Shown: one piece after another, positions 25,234-33,142 of the stretch
How positions within the stretch are numbered: the stretch's first letter is position 1
How the letters are laid out: every line of letters begins with the position of its first letter
Translations under genes and position numbers: made by a program
The notes under the pieces: model-generated
What the model saw: the letters and a program-made list of their open reading frames with translations, nothing else
Told to the model about the DNA's origin: nothing
Databases searched by the model: none
Source of the DNA: SXRF01 sp039808985
Lineage (GTDB): Bacteria; Pseudomonadota; Alphaproteobacteria; Rickettsiales; SXRF01
Direction: 5' to 3'
NCBI GenBank assembly: GCA_039808985.1
Contig: JBDHUC010000004.1
Span: forward strand, 1 to 64,000
Length of the DNA: 64,000 bases

Positions 25234-26156
25234 AGCGCGTACCATTTGCTGGTGGAAAGCGCAAAAAATACACGGCGTGTATCGGTCGCAAGGCTCTGCG
25301 CGGTATTTGCCGATAAATTATTGATCGAGTGTCCACTGGCCGGGTAGACACTGAGCGCATTCGCGCCCTGGTTTGCGACCATCACAATTTCGCCTGCTTC
25401 CGGCGCAGGCAGCACAACCCCGGCACTTGCGGCTACTGTCGTAACTTCATTAAAACTCCTGGTAAGCGCTGTTGCTGTGCCTTGCGTAGTTCCGGCGGCG
25501 GAAACTCCAGTTGCCAGCGATTTAAAGGCCACCCGCCCGGTCGCCGCCATTATCTTCAGTGCGCTAAGCCATGTCGATCCATTAGAGGATACTTTAAGAG
25601 TAAAATTATCATCTCCGGTAGTTCCAAATTCCGCGCGCCCCGAAAACCCGGTCTGGAACAGGAAGGAATCCGTATCCGAAGCCGCATTTTTATTAAGTTT
25701 TACCTGCGTTCCAGCCCCGATATGGTTAAAAAGGACAGCGCTGCTCGCCACCGATAATTTATTAGTTGAATCAGCAGTGGCATTAACCCCCAGCATTGAT
25801 AGATTCTGAAACTGGTTCGGGTTGCTGGTAAGAACCCATGCCGCGCCGTCAAAGCTATAGCTCAGGTCTTCATCATTGACCCAAAGCGTAATCCCTTCCC
25901 TTGGGGTTATGAACCGCCAGACAGTGTCAAAATATGCGATATTCCCGGCCTGCCCGGCCCAGGCGCCAGTTGGCGAAGCCGCAACAATATAAACGTCACC
26001 GGCAGCAGGCGACCCCGGAGGGGTAGCAACAGCCTTGCTTTTTGCGCCGTTGTTTAGTACCGCGTCAATCCGCGCCAGCGCCATATTGACAGTAACTTCC
26101 TTTTGCGCCTGCGCCTGCTCGACCAGGGTTATTCCCAGATGCGGGGTAGTTGCCAT
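25230..26156 (-). CDS. DUF2793 phage/gene-transfer-agent tail-associated protein
   Basis: A 308-residue protein. The N-terminal 110 residues read HLGITLVEQAQAQKEVTVNMALARIDAVL, then PAAGDVYIVAASPTGAWAGQ and ITPREGITLWVNDED, which is the DUF2793 signature found at the distal end of alphaproteobacterial phage tail and gene transfer agent clusters. The rest is Ser/Thr/Ala-rich and beta-like, ending in GEIVMVANQGANALSVYPASG and DTRRVFFALSTSKWYAL, as in tail fibre or trimeric stalk proteins. It has a strong ribosome site (GGAGG). It heads the unit with the TM protein and lysozyme; no capsid, terminase or integrase gene is present. Confidence 0.85.
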   Translation of the reverse strand: MATTPHLGITLVEQAQAQKEVTVNMALARIDAVLNNGAKSKAVATPPGSPAAGDVYIVAASPTGAWAGQAGNIAYFDTVWRFITPREGITLWVNDEDLSYSFDGAAWVLTSNPNQFQNLSMLGVNATADSTNKLSVASSAVLFNHIGAGTQVKLNKNAASDTDSFLFQTGFSGRAEFGTTGDDNFTLKVSSNGSTWLSALKIMAATGRVAFKSLATGVSAAGTTQGTATALTRSFNEVTTVAASAGVVLPAPEAGEIVMVANQGANALSVYPASGHSINNLSANTAQSLATDTRRVFFALSTSKWYAL

Positions 26157-26286
26157 GTTATTTGCCTCCTCTATTTACGTTTTGATTTATTTTGAATTTC
26201 AGGTTAATGTCATGGAAGTGGTTATTTTTAGATTTTATTGCTTCTGCTTTTTTCTTGTACGAGGCAGGCAAGGCGTAGTGTAGGGT

Positions 26287-26342
26287 AACAAATCCACAAG
26301 TGGGATTTGTTCTTATAACAAAATCCCGCATGCGGATTTTGT
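26287..26342. repeat. two adjacent hairpins, AAATCC/GGATTT type
   Basis: AACAAATCC/GGATTTGTT (26287-26311) is followed by ACAAAATCC/GGATTTTGT (26318-26342), each a perfect 9-bp stem. A third hairpin of this design is at 60490-60512. They lie in the divergent gap between the DUF2793 gene and the PH-domain gene; no T-run follows, so termination is unlikely. Confidence 0.75.
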
Positions 26343-26390
26343 ATACACGAGCCGAAGCATAACAAAGTACAAGGGAAAACAGACGCAATA

Positions 26391-26918
26391 ATGCCGACAG
26401 CCGCTGAGGTAAACCGCCAGATTGATGCCTTGCCAAACAGTTATATTTTCTGGACCCGCAAGGAAATACGCGCCCTCCCCCAAATATTGGATCATGACGA
26501 GCCTATAAAAGCTTTTACCTCTGGTTTTATGAATAATGCCACGTGGATAGCCGTATGCACCGACCGGCGTATTATATTTCTCAACCGTGGCATGATATAC
26601 GGCGAACGGCAACTGATGATACCTCTGGAGCGCGTTCAGGCCATCGACCATCAATCCACCATTTTCTTCGGCTCAATAACAGTGTGGGACGGCGCCAGCG
26701 CCTTCATGCTGAGCATGGTGCTTAAAAGCTCCATACTTCCATTCGTGAAAACCACGCAGGAGCAGATGCAGGTGGTGCGCATGAATTCCAAACCCACCCC
26801 TCCTTCAACAGCAACAACAGATATTGCCAGCCAGCTTGCAAAACTCGCTGATTTAAAGGAAAAAGGCCACCTGACCGAGGAAGAATTCCAGGCGCAGAAG
26901 AAGAAATTGCTGGGCTGA
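26391..26918 (+). CDS. bacterial PH-like domain protein with C-terminal SHOCT
   Basis: A 175-residue soluble protein. Residues about 30-125 read as a bacterial PH-like domain: EPIKAFTSGFMNNATWIAVCTDRRIIFLNRG, then ERVQAIDHQSTIFFGSITVWDG. After a Pro/Thr linker, residues about 143-175 are a SHOCT helix pair (QLAKLADLKEKGHLTEEEFQAQKKKLL), a short module that oligomerises and tethers proteins. This combination is common in bacteria and has no defined role. It stands alone with AAGGG some 15 bases upstream. Confidence 0.85.
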   Translation: MPTAAEVNRQIDALPNSYIFWTRKEIRALPQILDHDEPIKAFTSGFMNNATWIAVCTDRRIIFLNRGMIYGERQLMIPLERVQAIDHQSTIFFGSITVWDGASAFMLSMVLKSSILPFVKTTQEQMQVVRMNSKPTPPSTATTDIASQLAKLADLKEKGHLTEEEFQAQKKKLLG

Positions 26919-26931
26919 AATCAGCTATCTG

Positions 26932-26968
26932 TCATTGCGAACACATGTGAGTAATCCTTGCAAATCAA
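26932..26968 (+). repeat. degenerate TGTCATTGCGA-type repeat
   Basis: CTGTCATTGCGA then CACATGTG and AATCCTTGC. It resembles the better-preserved element at 49364-49399 (GTCATTGCGAGGAG...GCAATCC). Confidence 0.5.
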
Positions 26969-27070
26969 GGCTTAATGCGCCTTAACATTAATTGTCACAT
27001 AAGTTTCACACTATTCGCCGTGTTTTATGTTAAAGTACGGGAATTAATTTTAATTCAGGGACTTAATTAT

Positions 27071-27346
27071 ATGTCAGAAGATTCAGAACCATTAACACCG
27101 CTAACGCCAGAACTGGCGCAGAAACTTTACAAAGAAGCTTGCGGCCCTGATGCTTACGCTCTTGCGAAGTTAGCCTGTGAAAAACATGATTTTGAAGAAT
27201 GGCTGTTTAATGAAAGCAAGAAGATCCTGCGTGATGTTTCTGATTCTGTTAGAGGCTTTGAGAAGCGAGTGAATCATTTTATACAAAACCCCGCCCCTAC
27301 CCCACCACAAGGTAAAATACCAGCAACTGATTCTCCACACAGATAA
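27071..27346 (+). CDS. small unknown protein
   Basis: A 91-residue acidic protein starting at 27071, with AGGGA ten bases upstream; the longer frame from 26975 lacks a ribosome site. LTPELAQKLYKEACGPDAYALAKLACEKHDFEEWLFNESKKIL is mostly helical, and the last 20 residues are Pro-rich (NPAPTPPQGKIP). No family recognised. It lies 15 bases before another small gene and is probably cotranscribed with it. Confidence 0.65.
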   Translation: MSEDSEPLTPLTPELAQKLYKEACGPDAYALAKLACEKHDFEEWLFNESKKILRDVSDSVRGFEKRVNHFIQNPAPTPPQGKIPATDSPHR

Positions 27347-27361
27347 CCGATTGGATAAAAT

Positions 27362-27718
27362 ATGCCTAAAGAATTAGAAGACCTAACTAAAGAACAACTT
27401 ATTGGGATAATAAAAACCCAGCAAGATGAAGCTGATCGGTTGAATGATAAAAAACTTAAAGGCTGTTTAATGGGTGCTGCCCCTGGGGCACTCTTAAGCC
27501 TTTCTGGCCATCTATATGCAGGAATCCCCATGGCGATAGCAGGTTGCGCGACTGTCAGCGGAGCCGTTGATGCTTACGACATGGTAACAAACAGCAGAGG
27601 GGCAAGAGCTTTAGAAAAAACCTTGCAAGAAGCCGGAAATGATATTGAAAAATTAACCAATCCCCGGCACGGCCTGCCAGAACAGCAGCAGCCACAAAAG
27701 CGGCAACAGGGTCGCTGA
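27362..27718 (+). CDS. small unknown protein with hydrophobic centre
   Basis: A 118-residue protein: a charged N-terminal helix (LEDLTKEQLIGIIKTQQDEADRLND), a Gly/Ala-rich hydrophobic centre (about 37-66, GCLMGAAPGALLSLSGHLYAG...) that may pair as two short membrane helices, and a Gln/Arg/Pro-rich tail (LPEQQQPQKRQQGR). No family recognised. The disordered tail resembles the ends of other unknown proteins in this window. Confidence 0.65.
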   Translation: MPKELEDLTKEQLIGIIKTQQDEADRLNDKKLKGCLMGAAPGALLSLSGHLYAGIPMAIAGCATVSGAVDAYDMVTNSRGARALEKTLQEAGNDIEKLTNPRHGLPEQQQPQKRQQGR

Positions 27719-27725
27719 TTATTAT

Positions 27726-27757
27726 AGCCGTCATGTATAAAAATCATACATGCGGCT
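27726..27757. repeat. imperfect hairpin after the small gene pair
   Basis: AGCCG-T-CATGTAT and ATACATG-CGGCT form twelve pairs with one bulged T. No T-run follows, so it is not a clear terminator. Confidence 0.5.
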
Positions 27758-27794
27758 CTTGCTAATCTCCAAAAATATTTTATAAATAGCGTTT

Positions 27795-27827
27795 CCTGTC
27801 ACCCCGCATTTATTGCGGGGTCTGGAG
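27795..27827 (+). repeat. palindromic repeat family A, left half
   Basis: CCTGTCACCCCGCATTTATT, then GCGGGGTCTGGAG, with the stem CCCCGCA/TGCGGGG. The surrounding ATAGCGTTT (from 27786) and AAAACGC (from 27829) can pair outside it. It lies 30 bases upstream of ilvD and could influence its leader. Confidence 0.75.
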
Positions 27828-27857
27828 TAAAACGCGCTATATCAACGAGATAAAATC

Positions 27858-29675
27858 ATGACCAAAACCTATGGTAAATCCACCCTTCCCTCCCGCCATG
27901 TAACCGAAGGGCCGCAACGTGCTCCGCACCGTTCCTATCTTTACGCCATGGGCATAACCGAAGCGGCTATACATGCGCCGCTAGTTGGTGTCGCCACCAC
28001 CTGGAACGAAGCCGCGCCATGCAACATCACTCTCGCCCGTCAGGCGCAGGTGGTAAAAAAAGGCGTGGCGGCAGCAGGTGGAACCCCTCGTGAATTTACG
28101 ACAATCACCGTAACCGATGGCATCGCAATGGGGCACCAGGGCATGAAATCATCGCTGGTTTCGCGTGAGGTGATAGCCGATTCGGTCGAGCTTACCATGC
28201 GCGGCCATTCCTATGACGCACTGGTCGGGCTTGCAGGCTGCGATAAATCCCTGCCCGGCCTGATGATGGCTATGGTTCGCCTGAACGTGCCCAGCGTATT
28301 CATCTATGGCGGCTCTATACTTCCGGGAAAATTCAAGGGCAAACAGGTGACTGTTGTCGATGTATTCGAAGGGGTGGGAAGCCACAGCGCGGGCAATATG
28401 AGCGAAGAAGATCTGCACGAGCTGGAACAGGTCGCCTGCCCATCGGCTGGTTCATGCGGCGGGCAGTTCACCGCCAACACCATGGCCTGCGTGTCCGAAG
28501 CCATAGGCCTTGCCCTGCCCGGCTCCGCTGGTGCTCCTGCGCCTTATGAATCGCGTGACCAGTTTGGGTTCGAGTCTGGCCGCGCGGTTATGGAACTGCT
28601 CAAAAACAAAATCCGCCCGCGCGATATAGTCACCCGCAAGGCATTGGAAAACGCCGCAGCAGTGGTCGCGGCAACCGGCGGTTCGACCAATGCAGCGCTT
28701 CACCTGCCAGCTATCGCCAATGAATGCGGCATTGACTTTGACATCCACGCGGTCGGCGAAGTATTCAAGCGCACCCCATACCTTGCCGATTTGATGCCCG
28801 GCGGCAAATATTCCGCCAAGGATATGTATGAGGCAGGCGGCGTTCAGATAGTTCTCAAAACCCTGCTTGACGGCGGCTACCTCCATGGCGATGGCCTGAC
28901 CGTAACCGGAAAAACAATGGCCGAGAATTTGAAAAATGTAAAATTCCCTACATTCCGTCATCCTGTGAATCACTCCAGTGATTGCACAGGATCTAAGACG
29001 GCAAAAGATCCTGCGCAACCGCTTCGCCCCTCGCAGGATGACAGTGAGGGCCAGAATGTTGTCCGTCCCTATAACGACCCGATAACCCCAACCGGCGGCG
29101 TAGTAGTGCTTAAAGGCAACCTTGCCCCGGAAGGAGCAATCGTAAAAGTCGCAGGCATGAAGAATCTGGTATTTAAAGGCACCGCGCTATGTTTTGATTG
29201 CGAGGAAGATGCCTTCGCTGCGGTCGAGAAAAAGCAATATAAGGAAGGCGATGTTATAGTCATACGTTATGAAGGCCCACGCGGCGGCCCAGGTATGCGC
29301 GAAATGCTATCAACCACCGCTGCCCTCTATGGGCAGGGCGCTGGCGATAAGGTAGCGCTTATAACTGATGGTCGTTTTTCCGGCGGCACCCGTGGTTTCT
29401 GCATAGGCCATGTCGGCCCCGAAGCGGCAGTTGGCGGCCCTATCGGCCTGCTAAAGAACGGCGATGTTATAACTATTGATGCAACAAACTCCACCATCCA
29501 TGTTGAACTTTCCGATGCCGAACTGGAAAAACGCCGCGCAGAATGGAAACCACGCAGAAATGATTACGGCTCCGGCGCATTGTGGAAATACGCGCAGATC
29601 GTAGGCCCGGCAGAAAAAGGCGCGCTGACTCATCCCGGCGCAAACGCAGAAACCAAAGCCTATGCGGATATTTAA
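27858..29675 (+). CDS. ilvD: dihydroxy-acid dehydratase IlvD with in-frame repeat insertion
   Basis: Iron-sulfur dehydratase of isoleucine/valine synthesis. The 605 residues include cluster ligands Cys55 (APCN), Cys128 (GCDKS) and Cys200 (SAGSCGGQF), plus PTGGVVVLKGNLAPEG, GPRGGPGMREML and DGRFSGGTRG. The protein is of the shorter IlvD type, usually near 560-575 residues. The excess is explained by residues 367-395, encoded by a complete family B palindromic repeat (28957-29042) that leaves the frame open. The segment falls after KFPTF and before GQNVVRPYNDPI, between the two main domains, where an exposed loop could be tolerated. All catalytic motifs are intact, so activity is expected. Confidence 0.96.
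   Translation: MTKTYGKSTLPSRHVTEGPQRAPHRSYLYAMGITEAAIHAPLVGVATTWNEAAPCNITLARQAQVVKKGVAAAGGTPREFTTITVTDGIAMGHQGMKSSLVSREVIADSVELTMRGHSYDALVGLAGCDKSLPGLMMAMVRLNVPSVFIYGGSILPGKFKGKQVTVVDVFEGVGSHSAGNMSEEDLHELEQVACPSAGSCGGQFTANTMACVSEAIGLALPGSAGAPAPYESRDQFGFESGRAVMELLKNKIRPRDIVTRKALENAAAVVAATGGSTNAALHLPAIANECGIDFDIHAVGEVFKRTPYLADLMPGGKYSAKDMYEAGGVQIVLKTLLDGGYLHGDGLTVTGKTMAENLKNVKFPTFRHPVNHSSDCTGSKTAKDPAQPLRPSQDDSEGQNVVRPYNDPITPTGGVVVLKGNLAPEGAIVKVAGMKNLVFKGTALCFDCEEDAFAAVEKKQYKEGDVIVIRYEGPRGGPGMREMLSTTAALYGQGAGDKVALITDGRFSGGTRGFCIGHVGPEAAVGGPIGLLKNGDVITIDATNSTIHVELSDAELEKRRAEWKPRRNDYGSGALWKYAQIVGPAEKGALTHPGANAETKAYADI
28957..29042 (+). repeat. palindromic repeat family B inside ilvD
   Basis: An 86-bp element from GTCATCCTGTG to CGCAGGATGAC. 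The first hairpin is ATCCTGTG...CACAGGAT with inner AATCACT/AGTGATT; the second is GATCCTGCG/CGCAGGATG. The ends are inverted copies of GTCATCCTG. The architecture matches the intergenic copy at 50747-50833. It is translated as residues 367-395 of IlvD. Confidence 0.92.
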
Positions 29676-30621
29676 ACTGCTGTTTAATCCACTGCTTATA
29701 TGTATTGCAGCAGGGATAGCCTATGGGGTCTGCCTGCTTTCCGGCAGGTTCTGGCTGGCCGACCTTGTAGTCCATTTCCGCCTGCATATGACAGTAGCTT
29801 TTTTTATGTTCGCTATTTTATTCATCCTGCAAAAACATTGGCGCTATTCGCTGTGTATGCTTGCATTCTCCATTTGCTCTGCAATCGCGGTCCAGTCAGC
29901 CTTTGCGCCACCATCGCAGCCGGAGGGAACCGCAAAAGCAAGCCTTAAAATACTGCAGTTTAATATACTTTATACAAATGAGGAATTTGCAAAAGCCATA
30001 CCATGGATAATAGCTCAGGACGCCGATATAGTGGTATTGCAGGAGGTGAATGAAGCCCGCGCCGGGGAAATGGGGCCTCTTAAAGAATATTACAAATGGT
30101 CGCAGATAAAAATAAACCCGCAGCGCGAAGCTTTCGGTATGGCTATATTCAGCAACCTTCCAGTAACAAAATTCGATTACGTGAATATAGGCCGGGGATG
30201 GAATAAATATACCAGGACAGAGTTCATGGTGAATAATACCCCATTTCATCTCTACGAATTACACACACCGCCGCCTATGTCGCGGTTTTTCTTTTCCCAG
30301 CGTAACCGTGCTTTAGAACTCATGGGCAATCTTCTTTCCGAGGACCAGACACAGCACCGTATCCTGCTTGGCGACCTGAACACGACTATTTACTCGCCAT
30401 TTTTTAGCAATATACTTTCAAAAACCGGAATGCACCATGCCCAGCAGGGCTATAATATGGAGGGAACATGGCCGCAAGCCCTGCCAATGCCGCTTAGAAT
30501 AGGAATAGACCATATAATAGCATCGAGGCAGGTAAAGGTTGAAAGCCGGGAAGTCCAGGGGTACCATGGCTCCGACCATTTGCCGGTAATAACAAAACTA
30601 ACATTTTATGAGGATAAATAA
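29662..30621 (+). CDS. membrane-anchored endonuclease/exonuclease/phosphatase family protein
   Basis: A 319-residue protein with three N-terminal membrane segments (about 5-75) and a C-terminal EEP domain: LKILQFNILYTNEEF, DIVVLQEVNE, LGDLNTTIYSP and GSDHLPVITKL, which supply the metal and catalytic residues (Asn, Glu, Asp/Asn, Asp-His). The domain probably faces the periplasm, as in the YafD-like group, and could be a phosphodiesterase. The ATG lies inside the ilvD end (14-base overlap). The gene is followed by two more in tight succession (stop/start overlaps), forming an envelope-related trio. Confidence 0.85.
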   Translation: MRIFKLLFNPLLICIAAGIAYGVCLLSGRFWLADLVVHFRLHMTVAFFMFAILFILQKHWRYSLCMLAFSICSAIAVQSAFAPPSQPEGTAKASLKILQFNILYTNEEFAKAIPWIIAQDADIVVLQEVNEARAGEMGPLKEYYKWSQIKINPQREAFGMAIFSNLPVTKFDYVNIGRGWNKYTRTEFMVNNTPFHLYELHTPPPMSRFFFSQRNRALELMGNLLSEDQTQHRILLGDLNTTIYSPFFSNILSKTGMHHAQQGYNMEGTWPQALPMPLRIGIDHIIASRQVKVESREVQGYHGSDHLPVITKLTFYEDK

Positions 30622-31331
30622 TGGCAAGCAAAATGAGCAGGGATACAGCCCTGTTTTATCACTACATACTGGATCAGATATTTCCTCCTATTATCAGGGA
30701 TTGTCGCTTTATAATGGCAATTCCAATGTGGTTATTATTCCGGCATCGTTATAAATACTACCTGGATTTCAAGAAAAAGGCGTTTTCACTTACCGAAGAA
30801 GGATTCCGCGATTACTACAGGACGGTAAATGATACCGCCATCAGCCGCGAAACCGATTTAAACAAAGCCTGCATTGCTAAAATAATAGAATCAGTAACAC
30901 CAGGCAAAATATTGGATGTAGGCTGCGGGCGTGGGTTTTTAATAAACCTGCTTTTACAAAAACATACAGATGTTTCCGGCGTTGATATTTACATAACAGA
31001 TTCCTTGAAGCAGCGCTATCCGCACGTAAAATTCTACGAGGAAAATGTAGAATCACTCCCCTTTCCCGACAAACATTTCGACACAGTAATATGCACCCAT
31101 ACATTAGAGCATGTAAGGAACCTCGCAAACGCCACAGCAGAGCTTCGCCGAGTTGCTAAAAAACTGATCATAATTGTTCCCAGGCAGCGCCCTTATAAAT
31201 ACACATTTGACCTGCATCTGAACTTCTTTCCATATCTTTATTCACTACTGTCAGTGATGGGAAAAACCAGGGGGGAAGTTATATGCGAAGATGTGGATGA
31301 TGACATTTTTTATATGGAAACCACCGGATGA
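30621..31331 (+). CDS. class I SAM-dependent methyltransferase
   Basis: A 236-residue protein with a Methyltransf_11-type core: ILDVGCGRGFLINLLL (SAM site), VSGVDIY, LPFPDKHFDTVICTHTLEHV and LRRVAKKLIIIVPRQRP. The N-terminal 60 residues are basic and hydrophobic (FIMAIPMWLLFRHRYKYYLDFK), perhaps membrane-associating. The substrate is unknown; neighbours (EEP protein upstream, DUF2079 downstream with four-base overlap) point to lipid or glycan modification. The start overlaps the previous stop by one base. Confidence 0.88.
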   Translation: MASKMSRDTALFYHYILDQIFPPIIRDCRFIMAIPMWLLFRHRYKYYLDFKKKAFSLTEEGFRDYYRTVNDTAISRETDLNKACIAKIIESVTPGKILDVGCGRGFLINLLLQKHTDVSGVDIYITDSLKQRYPHVKFYEENVESLPFPDKHFDTVICTHTLEHVRNLANATAELRRVAKKLIIIVPRQRPYKYTFDLHLNFFPYLYSLLSVMGKTRGEVICEDVDDDIFYMETTG

Positions 31332-32845
31332 TTAAGCGCAATGCGCCTGTAATATTGCTATTTTTGTTTGTTTTAGCTTCTGGCAGTATTACCTTATGCT
31401 ATATACTCTCGATGCGTTACGAATTGAAAACCAGCGCGGTTGACGGGCTTTCCTTTGCGCAAATTCTTTTCAACTTCCTGTCTGGCAACGGCTTAACCAC
31501 AAGCATACCACCGCCTTATATTGAGCAGAACTGGCTAGGCATCCATTTTTCGCCGATATTATATTTGCTGGCTCCGGTTTATTATTTTTCCCCCCATATC
31601 GAAACATTGCTAACCATCCAAAGTTTTGGCATTGCCCTGGCCGCTATCCCATTATTTCTTGCCTCCAGGACATTACTGAAATCTCAGTGGTACGCCCTTG
31701 TAATTGCAATATTTTATCTCACAAACCCCTTTGTAATAAATGCCCAGATATGGGATTTCCACGAAATAGCATTTGCCCCCTTGGTAATCTCCATGATTTT
31801 ATGGTCTGTTATCCATAAAAACAGAAAATACTTTATTATTTTTTGCACCATACTGCTTACAATCAAAGAGCATTACGGCCTAGCTGTATTTGGCTCCGGG
31901 CTGCTCTGGGCTTATTACTGGCGCGATGTAAAATTCGGTATGGCAGTTGCTGCTTTAGGGCTTTTATTTCTGGCTCTTGTTATAGGCATGATTATGCCGC
32001 ATTTTAGTCCACTTGGTTCTGCGCTTATGCTCAGCAATCAAAAAACCGTCGGTTTTTTCAACTGGCTGGGCCATCCTTTTGCCGATAGTGATTTATTAGC
32101 AAGGCAGGTGGTTAATGGCATATTTTATGGAATAATGATTGTCCTGCCCCTCTGGTTCCAGCCGCTATTATCCTTTACCTGGCTCTTGCCAGCCATGGCT
32201 GATATAGCAACTAACACATTATCTATCAACGACCTGATGCGTGCGCCACAATCATACCATACGGCTGCAATTATACCTATTTTGCTTGTTGCCTATGCTA
32301 AAACCCTCTCAAACCGCTATAGCGCAGCAAGCAAATTAAAAATTTCCGATATGTTGATCGCAACGGCTGCCTTATCGGCATTTTTTTCTTATAGCTTTAC
32401 TGCATTGCCCAATTTACCTAACAATTCGTTTGAATTATCTAAATTTAAATTTTCACTTCCACCGGCTGACAAATCTGTGCGTGATGAGATAATAAAAATC
32501 ATCGGGCCAGATTCATCTATTGCCGGACCAATGAATATACTTCCTCAAATTCCTGTACGTAGAAATATGTACCTTTTTCCTGATAGGTATGAAGACGCTG
32601 ATTATATTGTAATAAACACCCGGATTGTTTTTGAAAAGCGCCCTGCCTATTTTACTGAAAAGCATTTCCAGGCACTGAAGGAAATAATGGGCGATAAGAA
32701 CTGGACAGTTGCCTTTTACCGTGACAACTGGCTTTTATTCAAGCATGGCGGCAAGGAAAATACCGAATTATCAGCTAGAGCTGCTGATGATTTGCAGAAA
32801 TTACAGGTAAAAGTCATGGAACATAACAAAAAACTGCATAATTAA
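31328..32845 (+). CDS. DUF2079 polytopic membrane protein
   Basis: A 505-residue inner membrane protein with about nine to ten hydrophobic helices (for example 7-28, 82-100, 118-140, 150-170, 200-225). YELKTSAVDGLSFAQILFNFLSGNG, then PPYIEQNWLGIHFSPILYLLAPVYY matches DUF2079, a family related to GT-C glycosyltransferases, where the loop containing the GIHFSPIL motif follows the first helix. The C-terminal 110 residues are a soluble domain. The donor and acceptor are unknown. It overlaps the methyltransferase gene by four bases and is the last gene of the trio. Confidence 0.85.
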   Translation: MIKRNAPVILLFLFVLASGSITLCYILSMRYELKTSAVDGLSFAQILFNFLSGNGLTTSIPPPYIEQNWLGIHFSPILYLLAPVYYFSPHIETLLTIQSFGIALAAIPLFLASRTLLKSQWYALVIAIFYLTNPFVINAQIWDFHEIAFAPLVISMILWSVIHKNRKYFIIFCTILLTIKEHYGLAVFGSGLLWAYYWRDVKFGMAVAALGLLFLALVIGMIMPHFSPLGSALMLSNQKTVGFFNWLGHPFADSDLLARQVVNGIFYGIMIVLPLWFQPLLSFTWLLPAMADIATNTLSINDLMRAPQSYHTAAIIPILLVAYAKTLSNRYSAASKLKISDMLIATAALSAFFSYSFTALPNLPNNSFELSKFKFSLPPADKSVRDEIIKIIGPDSSIAGPMNILPQIPVRRNMYLFPDRYEDADYIVINTRIVFEKRPAYFTEKHFQALKEIMGDKNWTVAFYRDNWLLFKHGGKENTELSARAADDLQKLQVKVMEHNKKLHN

Positions 32846-32849
32846 ATGC

Positions 32850-32921
32850 GGCCATCCTGTGAGGCGCGCAACGGCAACAACGTCATCCTGCAAATTCGTA
32901 AGTATTGCGCAGGATCTCATG
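32850..32921. repeat. palindromic repeat family B fragments
   Basis: CATCCTGTGAGGCGCGC (left-arm type), then GTCATCCTGCAAATTCG with the stem AATTCGTAAGTATT and GCGCAGGATC. It is the first part of a 245-bp repeat mosaic after the DUF2079 gene. Confidence 0.75.
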
Positions 32922-32935
32922 ATATTTTCTCAGTT

Positions 32936-33002
32936 TGTCATGCCGCCGGATGGCGGTATCCGGTATTAAGCCCCAGACCCCGCAACAAATGCGGGGCGAC
33001 AG
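32936..33002 (-). repeat. palindromic repeat family A, inverted complete copy
   Basis: From TGTCATGCCGCC to GCGGGGCGACAG. Hairpins CCGCC/GGCGG and CCCCGCA/TGCGGGG are in reverse order relative to 4691-4760. It sits between two family B sequences. Confidence 0.88.
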
Positions 33003-33007
33003 TTTCC

Positions 33008-33094
33008 GTCCTGTGAGGCGCGCAACGACTGCACAGAATCTGTATCAATAATCCTGATATCCTGCGCAATTGCCACTGCAATTCGCAGGACGAC
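33008..33094 (+). repeat. palindromic repeat family B, complete degenerate copy
   Basis: From GTCCTGTGAGG to CGCAGGACGAC, 87 bp. The left hairpin CTGTG...CACAG and the right hairpin ATCCTGCGCAATTGC...GCAATTCGCAGGA are in the same orientation and spacing as 50747-50833. Confidence 0.85.
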
Positions 33095-33142
33095 ACCCAC
33101 TCACACTAACGCCCACACCAACCAACAGCCCTTCACAAATTT

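Noticed and set aside
26158..26436. Minus-strand frames in the gap before the PH-domain gene
   Set aside because: The translations cross two hairpins and overlap the PH/SHOCT gene; no ribosome site or protein-like pattern.
27719..27857. Riboswitch or attenuator upstream of ilvD
   Set aside because: The leader holds a hairpin and half of a family A repeat, but no leader peptide rich in Ile/Leu/Val and no known riboswitch core.
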